A stretch of 64,000 nucleotides of DNA from positions 124,001-188,000 of the forward strand of contig JAQQWL010000008.1 of assembly GCA_038363925.1 (NCBI GenBank), written 5' to 3'. The notes below the pieces were generated by a model. It did no database searches and had not been told where the DNA came from. It saw only the letters and a list, made by a program, of their open reading frames with translations. Made by a program: the position numbers and the translations under genes. Positions 1-12,700 of the stretch are shown here, piece after piece (position 1 is the first letter of the stretch; each line of letters starts with the position of its first letter). This DNA comes from Apiospora phragmitis. Lineage: Eukaryota > Ascomycota > Sordariomycetes > Amphisphaeriales > Apiosporaceae.

Positions 1-231
1 CGATGAGAGGAGGGTGCGAGCTCGGCGGGCTTGGATACTGCATGATGCAAGCATCCGAATAGTGACATCTCGTGGTGCAGGAGAGGGAAGCTTGCTGATT
101 ACATGTGCATGCAGAGTCCTGCCTGGGATTCGTCAGGAGCGCATAGCGAGTCTGAGTTGCTCTAAGCCAGCGAGCAAGCAAGAAACAAGACATTCGTCCT
201 CGTGGCCTTATGTTGCAGCGTGAACCGTGAC

Positions 232-253
232 AAAAAAAAAACAAAAAAACAAA
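232..253. repeat. A-rich homopolymer tract
   Basis: Two runs of A (about ten and seven bases) are separated by a single C, and a third C and short A run follow. It is a simple low-complexity tract in non-coding DNA with no sign of a gene around it. Confidence 0.8.
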
Positions 254-408
254 GTGGCGGTGGAAATCAGCTTGCCGCGTATGTCTCACGCTACCTAAGC
301 TTATGCAGGTGTACGACTGCTATGTAAGTCGTTACTCAGGGGTAAGAAAAGATACTTGAGCTTGTGAACCGCTAGAGGGAAACTACCATGTGGCCATGCA
401 CACAGCGC

Positions 409-436
409 GTGTGTATGTGTATGTGTATGTGTGTGT
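409..436. repeat. TG/GTAT microsatellite
   Basis: A run of GT dinucleotides is interrupted at regular spacing by A, giving repeated GTGTAT units. It lies in a gene-free stretch, and the His-Thr reading frame it creates on the minus strand is an artefact of the repeat. Confidence 0.8.
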
Positions 437-1658
437 TCGCCTCCGGCTGGAATGCCTCCTCTCGTTTTGCTTGGAGCAGGCTTGATGTCATGAGGTCTGC
501 TGATGTGTTTCATCTACGCGCGTGATGATCGATACCAGAGGTGCACTTGTCTATCCCTAAGCCGGGATGGTGTGCGGCCGGTGCTAGCAACCTGACTATA
601 CGCCTTAGCTACCCTTAGCCTTGCCGTGTCGCGGATCGGTTACCGACCCCATCGTCTGGATGCTGCCTCGACCACAGCGCTGGGACATCCGTTGGCCAGC
701 CCGCTTGTGCCAGGATCGGAGATATGTATGTCTTGCTGTTCGATATTGTGGCCGATGTTTGTGATTCCGTCTGTCCTCTAGTAAGCATGCGGTCTGTATC
801 GACCGGTAATAATCCGTATTGTAGCACAGTAATGGACATACTAGGCATTTACCCGGAGTGAAGTATTGAAGATAGAATGGATTCTCATCAACGGCTTTCC
901 AATAGTGACCTTATTAGTGAGAGTGCTTCTCGGTGGCTGCTGCATTCCAGCGGAAGATGTACAGAAATGTGTAGGTATCTGGTCGATCAATGAACCTTTT
1001 GAAGGGTCTTGAGGGGTGCGTTTTAATATTGGGATCTACACGGGCTGGTGGCGTCTCCAGCGAATGACGCGGTTGGGCCATCACACCAGTCATGTCGAAT
1101 TCTAGAACACCCGTTACAAGTTGAGAAAGCATTACATAGAAGGCGCCGACGATCTGGATTATCCTGACGTAATCATCATCCACCCCAAGAGTGCGGATGG
1201 CATATGCATTGAAAATCTGTTTCAAAGGCGAGTCCGTGTTAATCATGGTGATGAGTGTGCAGCGGTTACTGCTTATCACTGGTACTTATGAGTCATGGAA
1301 TAAGAAGAGGCAGGGTGTGGAGTGATAATTGTGAATGATAATTATGAAATCGTGAGATTGCTCTTCTTTTAGCTAGCTAGTGGCTCTATGTGTAACTAAA
1401 TCAAATAGGTATCTTTTCCAGTACGCCCGGTCGATACCAACCCTAGGTCATATTACAGTATGATACAAGTTCCCCCTCAAGCCTAATAGCTGCCCGTTGT
1501 CCCCGGTGTCCAATAACACATGAGATAAAATTACAGTTTCGTGATATCGTGTATAAGTCGTTTTTGTCGTAATAGGTGGAAGAAGGAATGAAACACCGGG
1601 ATGCTCCGTCGCCAGATTAAAACATATAAAAGAAGAAGAAGAAAAAGGGATGTAACCC

Positions 1659-2240
1659 TTAGAAGAACTCGAAGCGAGGCTCTGGTTCTGGTAGCTCGAA
1701 ATGCTCTTCTTGGTCCTCTTCGTAATCGGATCCGAGCCCAAAGACGATGCCCTTGCGTTTCCATTCGCCTCGCTTGACGAACATCTCCATCTCTGACATG
1801 TTGCTGTCCTTGGGTGGTCTGCGTTGATCGTTTGGGAGTTTGCGAGGTGTTGTCTGTGCATCAAATTCCTGCTCGTCCATGTTGGCCAGTCCTGGCGGTA
1901 CAGCCTGCCAGTCCTTCAGAGGCCACTGCACGGCTTGGTCGTAGACATATGTCTTCCTCCGGCAGTCCTGGTTGTAGTAGAAATCCCCCGTTGGCGTGGG
2001 AAGATCCGCAGGACTCAGGTGTGTGGTGTTTCCCGAGCCTTCATGGTGAGATTTGCTAGCGGAGTCGAACTCAGGCAAGACGGGAGATGTGTTGAAGCTC
2101 AGTGGTGGGTGTAGTGAAAGCGGATTATAAGAGTCGGCCTTCACGTTTGATCCCGTCGAGGAGGCGTGTGAGATCGTACTTGATGTGCTCATGGATCTAG
2201 AATGGAAGCGATGCTCTTCGATGTGGTGGTTGTTCTGCAT
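1659..2240 (-). CDS. Conserved fungal hypothetical protein, 193 aa
   Basis: A single-exon minus-strand gene of 193 codons starting at ATG 2240-2238. The N-terminal 70 residues are Ser/Thr/His-rich and probably disordered. The middle carries a compact block with Tyr-Tyr, Arg-Arg-Lys and Trp residues around residues 80-115. The C-terminal third is charged (WKRKG, then an acidic EEDQEE stretch) and the chain ends in a Pro/Glu-rich tail finishing Phe-Glu-Phe-Phe. No signal peptide or membrane segment is visible. The pattern of a disordered N-terminus followed by a short ordered block is common in ascomycete-restricted small proteins, but I do not recognise a named family. A second in-frame Met at residue 17 (MSTSST) is an alternative start. 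Function unknown. Confidence 0.6.
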   Translation of the reverse strand: MQNNHHIEEHRFHSRSMSTSSTISHASSTGSNVKADSYNPLSLHPPLSFNTSPVLPEFDSASKSHHEGSGNTTHLSPADLPTPTGDFYYNQDCRRKTYVYDQAVQWPLKDWQAVPPGLANMDEQEFDAQTTPRKLPNDQRRPPKDSNMSEMEMFVKRGEWKRKGIVFGLGSDYEEDQEEHFELPEPEPRFEFF

Positions 2241-5200
2241 ATTGCCCTTCGACTTCTTGGGGAGACAAGCTGTGCTTGCCGATGAGAGGCATCTTGAGAG
2301 GTTTGGGTGTAAAAGCCGACTTGGTGATGTTTGATTATAGTAGATGTGTATGGGAGAGACCCGATATATGGGAAAGTGTAGGGCTTGGCTAGGTTATAAG
2401 AGCGGATACCAGATTATATCGGTTGGGTTGATGGGAGTAAAACGTATCCGGGGTGCAGAAGAGACGGCAGGTCATCTGCATATATATTCGAGTGCAACCC
2501 ACTTTGGTGCCTGAAGATCTTAGACAGTCGGTACATGTGAGCTGTACACGAGGAAAACGGTGCCTTGCAGCTGTCTTTCGTTAGCACACTTGCGCATGTG
2601 GGCTCGGAAGCTATTGCTCGCTTTCTCTTTTCTGGGATGGGGGGGATACGAGCCATGGCCGAACCCCCCCAGTCTCAATCCGGCCATGAACGCATGCGTC
2701 ATACTCCACATGTTTCTTTGAGGTGCCGGAGTTGTGTGTCCTCGCTGACCATTCTTTGTATCAATATTACTACGTACAGGAGGATAATGTACCATACATA
2801 CCTGCCGACCTTGAATACCCTACGGGACCCGGCTGGGTGCGTGCCTGGCCTCGCCTGGCCTCAAGTCCTGGCCAGGCCTTAAGCTGGTGTTTTTCTTTTC
2901 GTCCTGTCATAGTCATGTCAAGTCAAGTGGACCGCGTGTCCCATTAACTTCGGCCGAGATTATTGGTGGTGTAGGGCCAAGTGGGCGGATAGCGCAATAG
3001 ACTCGCTAGGCTCGCAACCTCGCAAGCCCCCCTGCTCGTACAGGTACCAGCTGCTAGCCAAGGAACCCCTCAGCACCAGCGTGCAGCTTCCATGTACACA
3101 CCCTTTCGACCAGTGGGAAAGCCTATCTTTCTTTCATCCCAGGTTACCCCAGGACGAAAAATAGGACGAAAAACTGAGCGGTGAACTTGACGGAACTTTT
3201 GCCGAGGAGGACTACCCTACCAACCTACCGTTGGATAGGACTGGAACGAACAACCTCGCGACCGCGGATTGTCTAGCTAACTTTGCTTCGACTCATCCGG
3301 CCGGGTGAGCTGAACGCCGAGCTGATGATGGCAGCCTCGGGGCAGACCCAGCATAGCATGAACGGGAATACATAGCGGCTTCGGAGGGCACTGCCCTATG
3401 ATTCAATCATTGCCGATGATATCTGTAGATCTTGGGGACGTATACTAGCATCTTGATCACGGTGCGGGGAAATTGAGCGCTTGAGCTCTCTCAGTTGCAC
3501 AAAAGGGCAGCCAGTTTTCTGGTGAAACAAAACTGGGCGTCTCCGCCCTTGGACTCTTGGAGGTGCAAGCATGAATCGGACGGAAATATGCTTATCGGAG
3601 CTGTTTGAATAGGGAAACTGTCGCAGGGTGCAGCTGCAACGCCGCGAGGGCCAAGCACTGCTTCTCCGAGGAAGTGTGAAGTCACACTCAAAGCGCTCTT
3701 CGCCATGCCTTGGAATATGTCTAATGCATTCCAGCTGTAGAACAGGTGTTTCGTGGTAATGAGAGCGTCGGAACGAAGCGAGCGAAGCCCAACAGTCAGC
3801 GAACCCGCTCCCCCTTCCCCCCTCCCCTGCGCTGATCTTCAGGATTGAGAAAAGAAAGGGTGTAGTGGTGCCACCCAAGCTTGGAGCTCCTTCATGTGTT
3901 TTCCAAGCTTTCTGGAAGAAATTCCCCGGTTCTTTTTTTTCTGTCGGCGCCCACAAACCAGGCATAAACCCTGTTGTATTGGCCAAACCCGGTTTTGTGT
4001 TGACCTCCAGCTCGACAGAATGGGCCATGCAATAATCAGGCTGGACCATTAGCTTTCTGTTTCTGGTTTTCTTTCCTTTTGGCATGCAACTTGACAATAA
4101 ACATTTGCAGTAGCTGAGCATATGCCATGGTATTTTTGCTCTTTGTCGCACCTTTGACGACCAATCTCCTGGGTACGAAGAAGAAAAGTTTTCCTTGGTG
4201 AGACCGGCGTTCCCGTAGACCACATGAGTTCTTCAGCACGGCACGCCGAAGACTCCGAGTGAACCTGAAGAGAGCATGGGCATCATGTCCGAAAATAGCC
4301 ACTATAGCCCACTTGGGAAATACGAGTTAGCTCCGAGTAGTCCGTGTAGGGTGTGATTCTGGTGATTTGAATGGATGCTCGGCACGATGCGACTCTGACT
4401 ACCGAGTAATAAAGTGGCGTTTTCTTTTCCCACCAGCTCAATACCGAGTGCACCTTGTGAGCGACAGAATATTGCAATTTTCCCACTAGGATATCCGGTC
4501 GGCACCGCGAGACGAGGCCCACGGGGAGGTTCTGACGAGGTGTGGTGGATGCGGGAAAAAGAAGAACCTTCTACTACTGAGAACGACCAAACCTTAATGG
4601 TCAGCTGTGAACGAGCAGTCACGTCAGCCTCAGCGGAGGATGAAAGCTCAGCTAGGACTAACTCACTACGCTGAGGGGCTAGTCACTTTGGTCGGTTTTC
4701 TGCTTGACCAACGACGTGAGAGAAACGTCCTCCGGAGCGATGGGCAGTGATAAGCCCATCTTCCTCGTCTGCCCAACCACAACCCGTGGTCACTTATTCT
4801 CCGAGCTATACTACGTACCAGCATGATGGATACCCACAAGGACCACTTCGTCCCATCATCTGAACTTCAGATGACACCCGATATTTGGGAGCCGGGGGCA
4901 TTGCTGTCTGATAGAATTGTCCGCGCTTACGTCGGCAGCTAGGCTGTGTACTGTATTTATTATGAAACTTGAAATGCATGTTACATTTTGACATCCATAT
5001 ATGCGCGACGGGACCACGTTCTCTGTAGGACGCCCCTGATGACGTGAGCCTTGCGGCCCGGTGCAGCTATTGGCAGCCACTACTTCAGGCGAACACGCGG
5101 TCACCATCGGCGATATGTACATACAAAACTTGCCGATAATCCGGCGAGAATGAGCGAGCCTTCTTGCGGTGGACCTTATTAGCATCGGCTGGGAGGGAGC

Positions 5201-5903
5201 CTTTGCTTGAGCACAAGCAACAATGGTGCCAGAAACTCAATTGCAAACGCCATTGGAAAACTGATATGCCACCGGCCCACGAGGGTTGGATGGTGCTGTT
5301 AGCCCTTCCGCAGACCGCATGTGCGAAGCGGCAGCGACGGAACGCTATTCAGTGGCACTTCATCCTGACCCGGCAATAGTTGACCCGGGCGTTGAGAGCT
5401 CTAACTCGCCCGCGTACAGTCTGAAATCCACCAGCTGGGTAGAGCTCGTTCAGATAACCGAAATTACAACATGCCTATGATGCTTGCGCGCTCCATTGTT
5501 CTCGACACTACTTGAACTTTGAGTTCCACCGGAGGGCTAGTTAAGCTGGGAATAAATAGGATTTGACAAACTGTCTCGAGTCGTGGTCGGTACTCAAGAG
5601 TCGGAGCGTCCTCGAGATACTGCTGTCGGTATTGAAATGGCCCAGCCAAGTCGACTTGAGCCATTACTCGTAGCTATCATGCCATCGAGGCGCCCTATGA
5701 TGAGGAAACGCCTGATCTCACGGCACCTGGACCCGGAATCCGGGGTAAGTCGATCATATTTCGAGCGTTCATTCGAGCGAGCGGGGAAGAGCGCCATGAT
5801 CTCATTACAACACTCCATCGTGTTCGCCGGGTAATCGTTTTACGCGCTTGTTTTCCCAATTGTCGATATCTTTGGCAGCCAATCTCTGTTGGGGTGACAG
5901 CAA
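2241..5903. other. Long intergenic stretch, no supported gene
   Basis: Several open frames exist, including a 275-codon minus-strand frame at 3396-4223, but that frame has no recognisable domain, shows rambling composition and overlaps equally long frames on other strands. I see no tRNA, no clear transposon terminus and no exon chain. The stretch could contain regulatory DNA or decayed repeats. Confidence 0.5.
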
Positions 5904-6227
5904 TTAGTATACCGTCGCTGACGTTCGACCGTCTGGTGGTTCATAGAGGGGAAAACCCACATAGTACTCGTCCTTGAGGTTGACCTTACGGCCTGCCTTG
6001 CCCACCCCCAGCTCCTCATCCCGAGTCATTTGCCGCACTCTGCGGTCGTGCTTCTCGTAGCGGACGGCGGTGGCCGGCGTCAGCACAAAGGAGCCAGCCA
6101 CGATGATCGACATGAAGGGCAGGCCGAAAAGCAGAAAGGGACGCTTGGCCATAAGCGCTCGGTACTTGGCGGCGAGGGTGTTCGTCTCGCTGGCCCTGCG
6201 GAATTTATTGTTCGGAAAGACGGCCAT
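5904..6227 (-). CDS. COX16: Cytochrome c oxidase assembly protein COX16
   Basis: A 107-residue protein that matches COX16, a single-pass inner mitochondrial membrane protein needed for maturation of cytochrome c oxidase, notably of the Cox1/Cox2 modules. The N-terminus has the Phe-Pro-Asn-Asn-Lys-Phe basic start, followed by a basic stretch and a membrane segment at about residues 29-50 (PFLLFGLPFMSIIVAGSF). After it comes the family's charged region with RYEKHDRRVRQ at about residues 57-67, then a Lys-Asp-Glu-Tyr-Tyr motif. I chose ATG 6227 because the family starts with this short Met-x-Val-Phe end; an in-frame ATG seven codons upstream at 6248 adds an unlikely peptide. The gene is divergent from the ATR gene, with about 0.5 kb between the two starts. 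No intron is needed. Confidence 0.85.
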   Translation of the reverse strand: MAVFPNNKFRRASETNTLAAKYRALMAKRPFLLFGLPFMSIIVAGSFVLTPATAVRYEKHDRRVRQMTRDEELGVGKAGRKVNLKDEYYVGFPLYEPPDGRTSATVY

Positions 6228-6733
6228 GACGTGAATCAGGCAGTCCAATCTCCGAGGTGTCTATGCTATCACGCGTAATTGTGTAGTATTTCCAGCCGTT
6301 CGGGTGACGTCGCGCGTAGCCTTGCGCAATTGGAAATGGACGTGAAAAGAAGGAATGATAGATACTCAGCTTGTTGGGTCCCTGGGTGTCGTAATACAAC
6401 TCTGCTTCTTGATCTCAGCGTGGCAGTGCGATGAAGGACATTAAAGTAAACGTCGTGTGACATCAGTCCAAAAGATCCGAGCTTTCAGTTGATTGATGAT
6501 TCGGCTCAGCCCAAGGGACTTCGGATCCACCATCCACCAAGAGTGCACAGGTGACATTAGGTAAGCGAGCGGCGGGCCACACGCAGCCCACGTGATGTCG
6601 CGTTAGACCCTGCTTTGGAACAGTTGCCTACCCACCACTTAACGCGTGAGGCTCGTTCAAGCGTGCCAACACACTCCCATCAAGAGCAAACAGATTCCCT
6701 CCTTGCACGGCCGAGCCTCAATGTCATCCAGAC
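6228..6733. promoter_or_regulatory. Divergent intergenic region between COX16 and the ATR kinase gene
   Basis: A 506-bp region separates the two divergent start codons and must hold both promoters. No clear TATA box is visible near either gene. On the plus side an ATG at 6721 opens a 24-codon frame ending at 6795 that overlaps the ATR start at 6734 in another frame, so it could act as an overlapping upstream ORF if the transcript begins before 6721. Confidence 0.4.
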
Positions 6734-9700
6734 ATGAGCATGGCACCAACATCTTATGGTCGCAATGGCCAACAAGGCCGAGAGAGCCTCGGTAATGGCT
6801 CCGTCAACAATGGACCACCACCCTCTACCTTGGCGGCTCAGCTGGTGGAGAATATCTCGGCTTCCACGAGATCTTCGAGGCCCGACGAGACAGCAGAACT
6901 GAAGAAGCTGTTCAGCGTGATCGAGGAAGTGAAAAACAATCCAGAGACCCTGAAGTCTCAGCAAGACCGAATTGAGCACAACCACATGCTGATATATGTC
7001 TTCGCCCGCGTAGTCCTTGAAGGCTTGAGATGGGACGATCCATTCGCCGACCGGGAACACCTGCATTCAGAAGCAGTGAGAGCGATCAACTTTCTGAAGG
7101 TCACAGTTAGAGAGACTCCAGAGGTATTGGTTTTCTCGTCGCCTGATGGGTCATTCATGTTTCGCGGGAGCGAACCCCTTTGGCTATGGATTTTGCCACG
7201 AGTGCTTAGGATGCTGGGGCATAGCCAGTGCCTTAGCCTAACCACAGCCATTGAGGCTCTGTTTCAGGACCTCTTCATAGTCATCGGCCAAAATGGGTTC
7301 CTTTGGCCTCTTGCTTCGAAACTGGATTACTATCTAAGGAGCAGTTTTGACGGTACGACTATGATCATAGATATGCTGCATGAAGTACTGACAATTCTTG
7401 ACAGCACTCCTGGCCCATCTGGGCGAAAACAGAGTAAACCGTTCGGGAAGAGATATCTCGTTGCGTCTACGGGTACCATCAGACGCGTATTTGAAATCGA
7501 TTGCCGCCGCTGATCTGGAAAGGGTCGAGCAACAATGCACGTATAACGTGCTGACATGGTCTCATGCTCTCCGTCACGCCTGCAGTCTTGTATCTATACT
7601 GTCAATTCCCCTGGGCTTCCGGAATCCCGGGCTCAGCATCGCCCCAACCATCAAGCCGATTCCATGGTTGCTTGATGCATGCTCAAAACTGCAAGCCCGC
7701 CATGACTGGTGGCGTGGTAACATTCCGAGCTGCCTTCCTTTGATACTGCAAGCTACGCTGCGAGTGGCTACTCTGCTCGACGATGCAGCCTTTGTTGATA
7801 ACTCCCTCAAATACAAAGCCTACGCCTTGCTTATATCCATGTCTATTGACCTGTCAAGACAGTTTGAGTATTTGATGGACTGGGAATTAGATAGAGATAA
7901 GGCAAGCCGCTTGATATGCACAGTTATCCTCAAGATATCAGAGGAGTGTTTGGGCAACAAGCCGGTAGCAAGGTTGGTAGCATCTCAGCTGATTCCTGCG
8001 CTTGAAACCATCTCGATGCAAGGAGCCATATTTATGGAAGGCACAGATTCTATGGTGAGTTGAACACAGGTACTACGAGGCTAGGCACTAACCATGATAC
8101 AGCGAAGTTTAGAGCTGCTCCGACATATTGTCTCCAGTACGAAACCAGCGATCCTGAACGAGAATTTGCAACCACAGAATTTTGAAGATAAACAACTGCG
8201 TCGTCAGCTACAAGCCTTGAGTATAGGCTCTTCCGACCCACCAACGGCTGATCGTCCGACCAAGAGGCGGAAAGTGACCTCCGAACCTCAGGTTCAGTCT
8301 CATATCCTTAAAGCGTTATACCGCCTCTTGGGATGCCCGCCAAATGAAGAACCGAGCAATCTGGAGCAGTTGGTTGTGTAAATACATCCCACTCACTATA
8401 ATTGACCAATGCCTCTAACACAATACAGGGGCGCTTTCCCTCGGCTACAAGACACAGACCGGGTGTCATTGATCCATTTACTTGGTTATATGTGCTGTGC
8501 TGCTGATAACACACTGGAATCGTCATCGATAACGGAGTATCATCCTTCGGAGCTAATGTGTCTATTCTGCCAAGCATCGACTGGCGAGAAGAGAATACCT
8601 CAATCCTGCGACAAAGGGGCCAAGGTGGCTGTGCTATCTGCCTTCAATTCTCTGGTAGCCTTACCGAGCTTCAATGAATCACGGGAACCTCGGATCACGG
8701 CAATGGTGGCATTGAGACGTCTCGCAAAACATTCAGGCGAAGCATCTTTCCTCGATGCTGACACATCTGCTTCTGTATTATGGTGTCTCAAATCATTGAA
8801 CAGCTCGTCCAGAGATCTGAGAATCGCCACTGGGTAACACGAAGTTCTCGTAAGCTGTATTCATTCACATGAGACTAATGCGTTTGTAGACGTACTCTTC
8901 CCGCACTACTGGCAGGAGACTTTCTCCCAGAAGCCCAGAGACAAATAGCCCAGAAAACACTAGGTACCGCAATCACAATTTTACGCCAGATTTCGGACCC
9001 TCGCCTCACCGAAACCTGCATGATGGCATGGTCTCAGCTTGGCCGGTGAGTATCTATTAAGACACCCTTATAACGTGTAGCTAACTGAGATAGTGTCGTT
9101 TCTGATGACAATCTTGGCCTAGTTTTGCTCAAGCTCGTAGAGTATCTGGGATCTGCTGGGACTATTACTTCTGCATCAGCTTTCAACGAGGTACGCTCCC
9201 AAGGAGACATGTTACAACGCCACTTGGCTGATTTCTGTATCTCAGATTATCTCCCTTGCTCGCTTCAAGCGTGTTACTACGCGGCAGTTGTTTGAGCCGT
9301 ACTGGAAGTCCCTAGCTTACAGTGCCCTCAAAGAACTCGTATCACAGCCCAAGACAGCAAATTTACTTGCGGATATGCTAGAGATGACATTGCCCCAGTT
9401 CGTCTTGGTCACCCAGAAATATGCTCTACCATATCTGGTTTCTGCAGGAAAACGGGATGTCATACAGAAGATCGCTGTGCTCCGCAAAGAATCCGAGCCT
9501 TGGCAGCCGTGCCTCGACGCTGACAATGTTGGACCGATTCTGGCGTTTCTGTTGGTCCGAGATGCACAAAACATACCCGAAAGCTCAATGAACTCGCTCA
9601 GGGAAATATCGTCTCATTTCGACGAGCTTGCTTTTGTCGACTTACTCAAGATTGAGCCAGTGATGACCTCGTTGGAGTTGCTCAAGGCTGCCGGGGATGC

Positions 9701-12700
9701 GGATGAACCACGAAAACTACATGTAAGTGGCGGCACCCAAGTGACCTATTGCTTTCTAACAGAATACGTATAGATCAGAAGCGCCTTTAGCCTCATGGCA
9801 AGCCTAATCCAAGGAGATCCAAGACAGAAGAAGCTAGCAACGGGACGCTTTCTTTCTCAGAATGCTCTTGGTATGATGGCCAGGCTGACTGATATCTTCA
9901 ATGAGCCAATGAGCTCCCGCTCGACAACGTTCAAAATCGACGAACAGAAACGGTGCATCAAAGCGATGGAGGAGATGATCAGAATAGGAAAAATCAATAT
10001 ACGCATAGCGAGACCTCAGGTGAGTTGGCGCTATTGATGCGAAGCGTAAAACTAACTGGTTCAAGATATCCGCATGTGTCCTTTCCGCTATTGGGCAAGA
10101 TGAGCTAAGGGCGTGTTCATTCTCATGCTGGTCTGCAATGATTTTCTGCTTGGATGATGACGATGTCGAAGTCTTAATTGAAACGACCTTTTTTATCATC
10201 AATCACTACTGGAATTTCTTCGACGAACATACCAGGTTGGGGTGCAAGGAGCTTATTCAATTCTTGCTTGATAAATACGAGCACATGCTTGTAGCATACA
10301 TCAGCAAGCTCCCATCGTTCAGTCATATTAGCGATCTGTCGGGCGTCGAGGCCAGACTAAGCGGACTGCGAAAGCCTGTAGACAACCGGACAGCCTTCCA
10401 ACTGCTTGCTGAACGCGTGCAGCACGAAAACTCTGGCGTGGTTCTGCAGGCTCTGAGGGAGCTTACTTCGTACCTCCAAAGACAGCAGGACTACATACAG
10501 GCTTCGGCGGTGAGCGAACAACCCGATACAGTCGTAGCAGCATTGATACGTGCGCTACTAGACTGTGCCTCACGGTACGCAGGCGAACAAAACGAGATCA
10601 GTCAACTATGCACACAGAGTATTGGTCTGGTTGGATGCCTCGATCCAAACCGAGTCGAAATTGTTCGCGAAGAACGCCATCTCGTTGTTCTGAGCAACTT
10701 CGACGACCATGGCGAAACTACCGACTTTGTCCTACGCCTACTGGAAGATGTATTGGTTAAGTCGTTCCTCGCAGCTACAGACACCAAGCAGCAAGGGCTA
10801 CTGTCCTATGCCATGCAGGAGCTTCTAGAGCGTTGCGACATTGCCAGTGCCATCAGAATGGCAGGAAGTAGAGACGGCACCAGAGATGCGGACCGTATCT
10901 ACAGAAAATTCTTGTCTCTGTCTGATGAGACGAGAGAGGTTATTGTGCCGTTTTTAAATTCCAGGTACAGGCTTGGTCCAATGGCACAGCAACAAGTAGA
11001 TTACCTCTCTTTCGCCAAGGCAGACCATACGCTACCTGGATGCGACATTTCGCCCTGGATTTGCTCCGACGCCCGCAAAACCCCTTTTCGGGGCTTATAT
11101 TCGAACCCCTTTGCCACGTTATTCGAATCAAAGACTTATCGACCGCTGAGTTCCTGTTTCCCTACCTGGTTCTCCATGTTATCATTAGCAAGGAGGGTAC
11201 TCAGGATATATGCGGCGACGTGCTTCGCGAATTGCTTATCGTCCTGCAACACGAGGTTCAGGACAATGCAAGCTATATTGAACGAGAAGAGATGAAACTG
11301 TATTACGAGGTAAAGGTCGAACATCTCCACAATGAGGTAACTGCTGACAAGTGTAGGCCATCTTTCGAGTTCTTGATTATGCGATGCGATGGCTACAATC
11401 CATGAGGTCTAAACCGAATCAGGACGCCGCGGAACTTGCAGGCATGCATAGGGTGCAGATAATTCTCGACTCTATCCCGGCTGAACTCATATCGAAACGT
11501 GCGGTCGAGTGTAAAGCCTACTCTAGGGCTCTTTTTCATCTTGAGCAGCATATTCGTCAGGTTGAAGCACATGCGATGGGCGGTGGTGAGAGGGAACGTT
11601 TGCTGCAAAGGCTCCAAGATATCTATACTCAAATCGACGAGCCTGATGGCTTGGAGGGGATATCTGCTCACCTAAAAGTGCTGGACATTAACCAGCAGAT
11701 CCTCAGTCATCGTAAAGCAGGAAGGTGGGCTGAGGCCCAGACCTGGTATGAGATCAAGCTGGCAGAGAATCCTGAAAATGTTGACATACAGATCGATCTT
11801 CTCACATGTCTCAAAGAGTCCGGGCAGCATGGTATGAAAATCTACTTCCGTTTCATCACCGGTCTCTACTAATAACTGCACGCAGATGTTCTCTTAAATT
11901 ATGTTGAAGGCATCGAGAAACATACCGCCATTACAACGATCAATCGGATAGTACCGTACGCGGTAGAAGCTTCATGGGCCACGGGGAGGTGGCAGACGAT
12001 GCAAATATTCATGTCAAGATACGAAGGAGACTGGACGGAAAACTTCAACGTGTGCATTGCACGCACTCTCCTTCATCTCCAAGCTGGTCGAACGAAGGAG
12101 TTCATCGAGGACCTCAGGACTTTGAGAGACCGAGTCGGGTCGTCGATGACCTTCACGGCCACGTCTTCTCTTCACGCCTTCCACGAAGTAATGTTGAAAT
12201 GCCATGTGCTGACCGATCTTGAACTCATTGCTGGTGTCAACAACGAAGAGGGGCAGCATCCACAAGAAACCCTGAAAACGTTGAATAGGCGCCTTGAGGT
12301 CCTGGGTTCGTATGTGGCCGATAAACAATATGTTCTTGGTATCAGACGGGCCGCCATGGAGTTAAAGAGGTTGGTTTCCACCCGTAACGCATCATTGATA
12401 GATAGCTAACCTCCAGAAGACCTCGTTTCAGTGATCTGGACATCTCATCACTGTGGCTGTCGAGTGCAAAGCTTGCGCGAAAAGCCAACTCGATGCATCA
12501 GTCGTTCAATGCCGTTCTTCATGCATCACAACTTGGCGACAACTCGGCCACTATCGAAAATGCTCGACTGCTGTGGAAACAAGGCCATAACCGGAAAGCG
12601 ATACAGACACTGCAAGGTGCAATCTCCAACAATGTCTTCCTGAATAAGAGCTTTATCAGCGAAGAATCGTTCGAGAAGAGCGTGGAGACGCAACAGAACA

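Larger units (their letters stand above)
1..1658. other. Non-coding stretch without a recognisable gene
   Basis: Short open frames occur on both strands, but none has a recognisable domain, a sensible start or consistent splice sites. The least unlikely is a minus-strand frame at 914-1279 of 121 codons with a hydrophobic middle; I could not assign it. The stretch otherwise holds only the poly-A tract and the TG microsatellite. Confidence 0.5.

Noticed and set aside
914..1279. 121-codon minus-strand frame with a hydrophobic stretch
   Set aside because: One hydrophobic segment alone is not enough; no flanking exon or family match.
2985..3060. tRNA-like start (GGCGGATAGCGCAATAG)
   Set aside because: An A-box-like stretch is present, but there is no GGTTCRANNCC B-box and no acceptor stem pairing.
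3396..4223. 275-codon minus-strand open frame
   Set aside because: No domain, irregular composition, no promoter or splice logic, and overlapping frames of similar length; probably chance.
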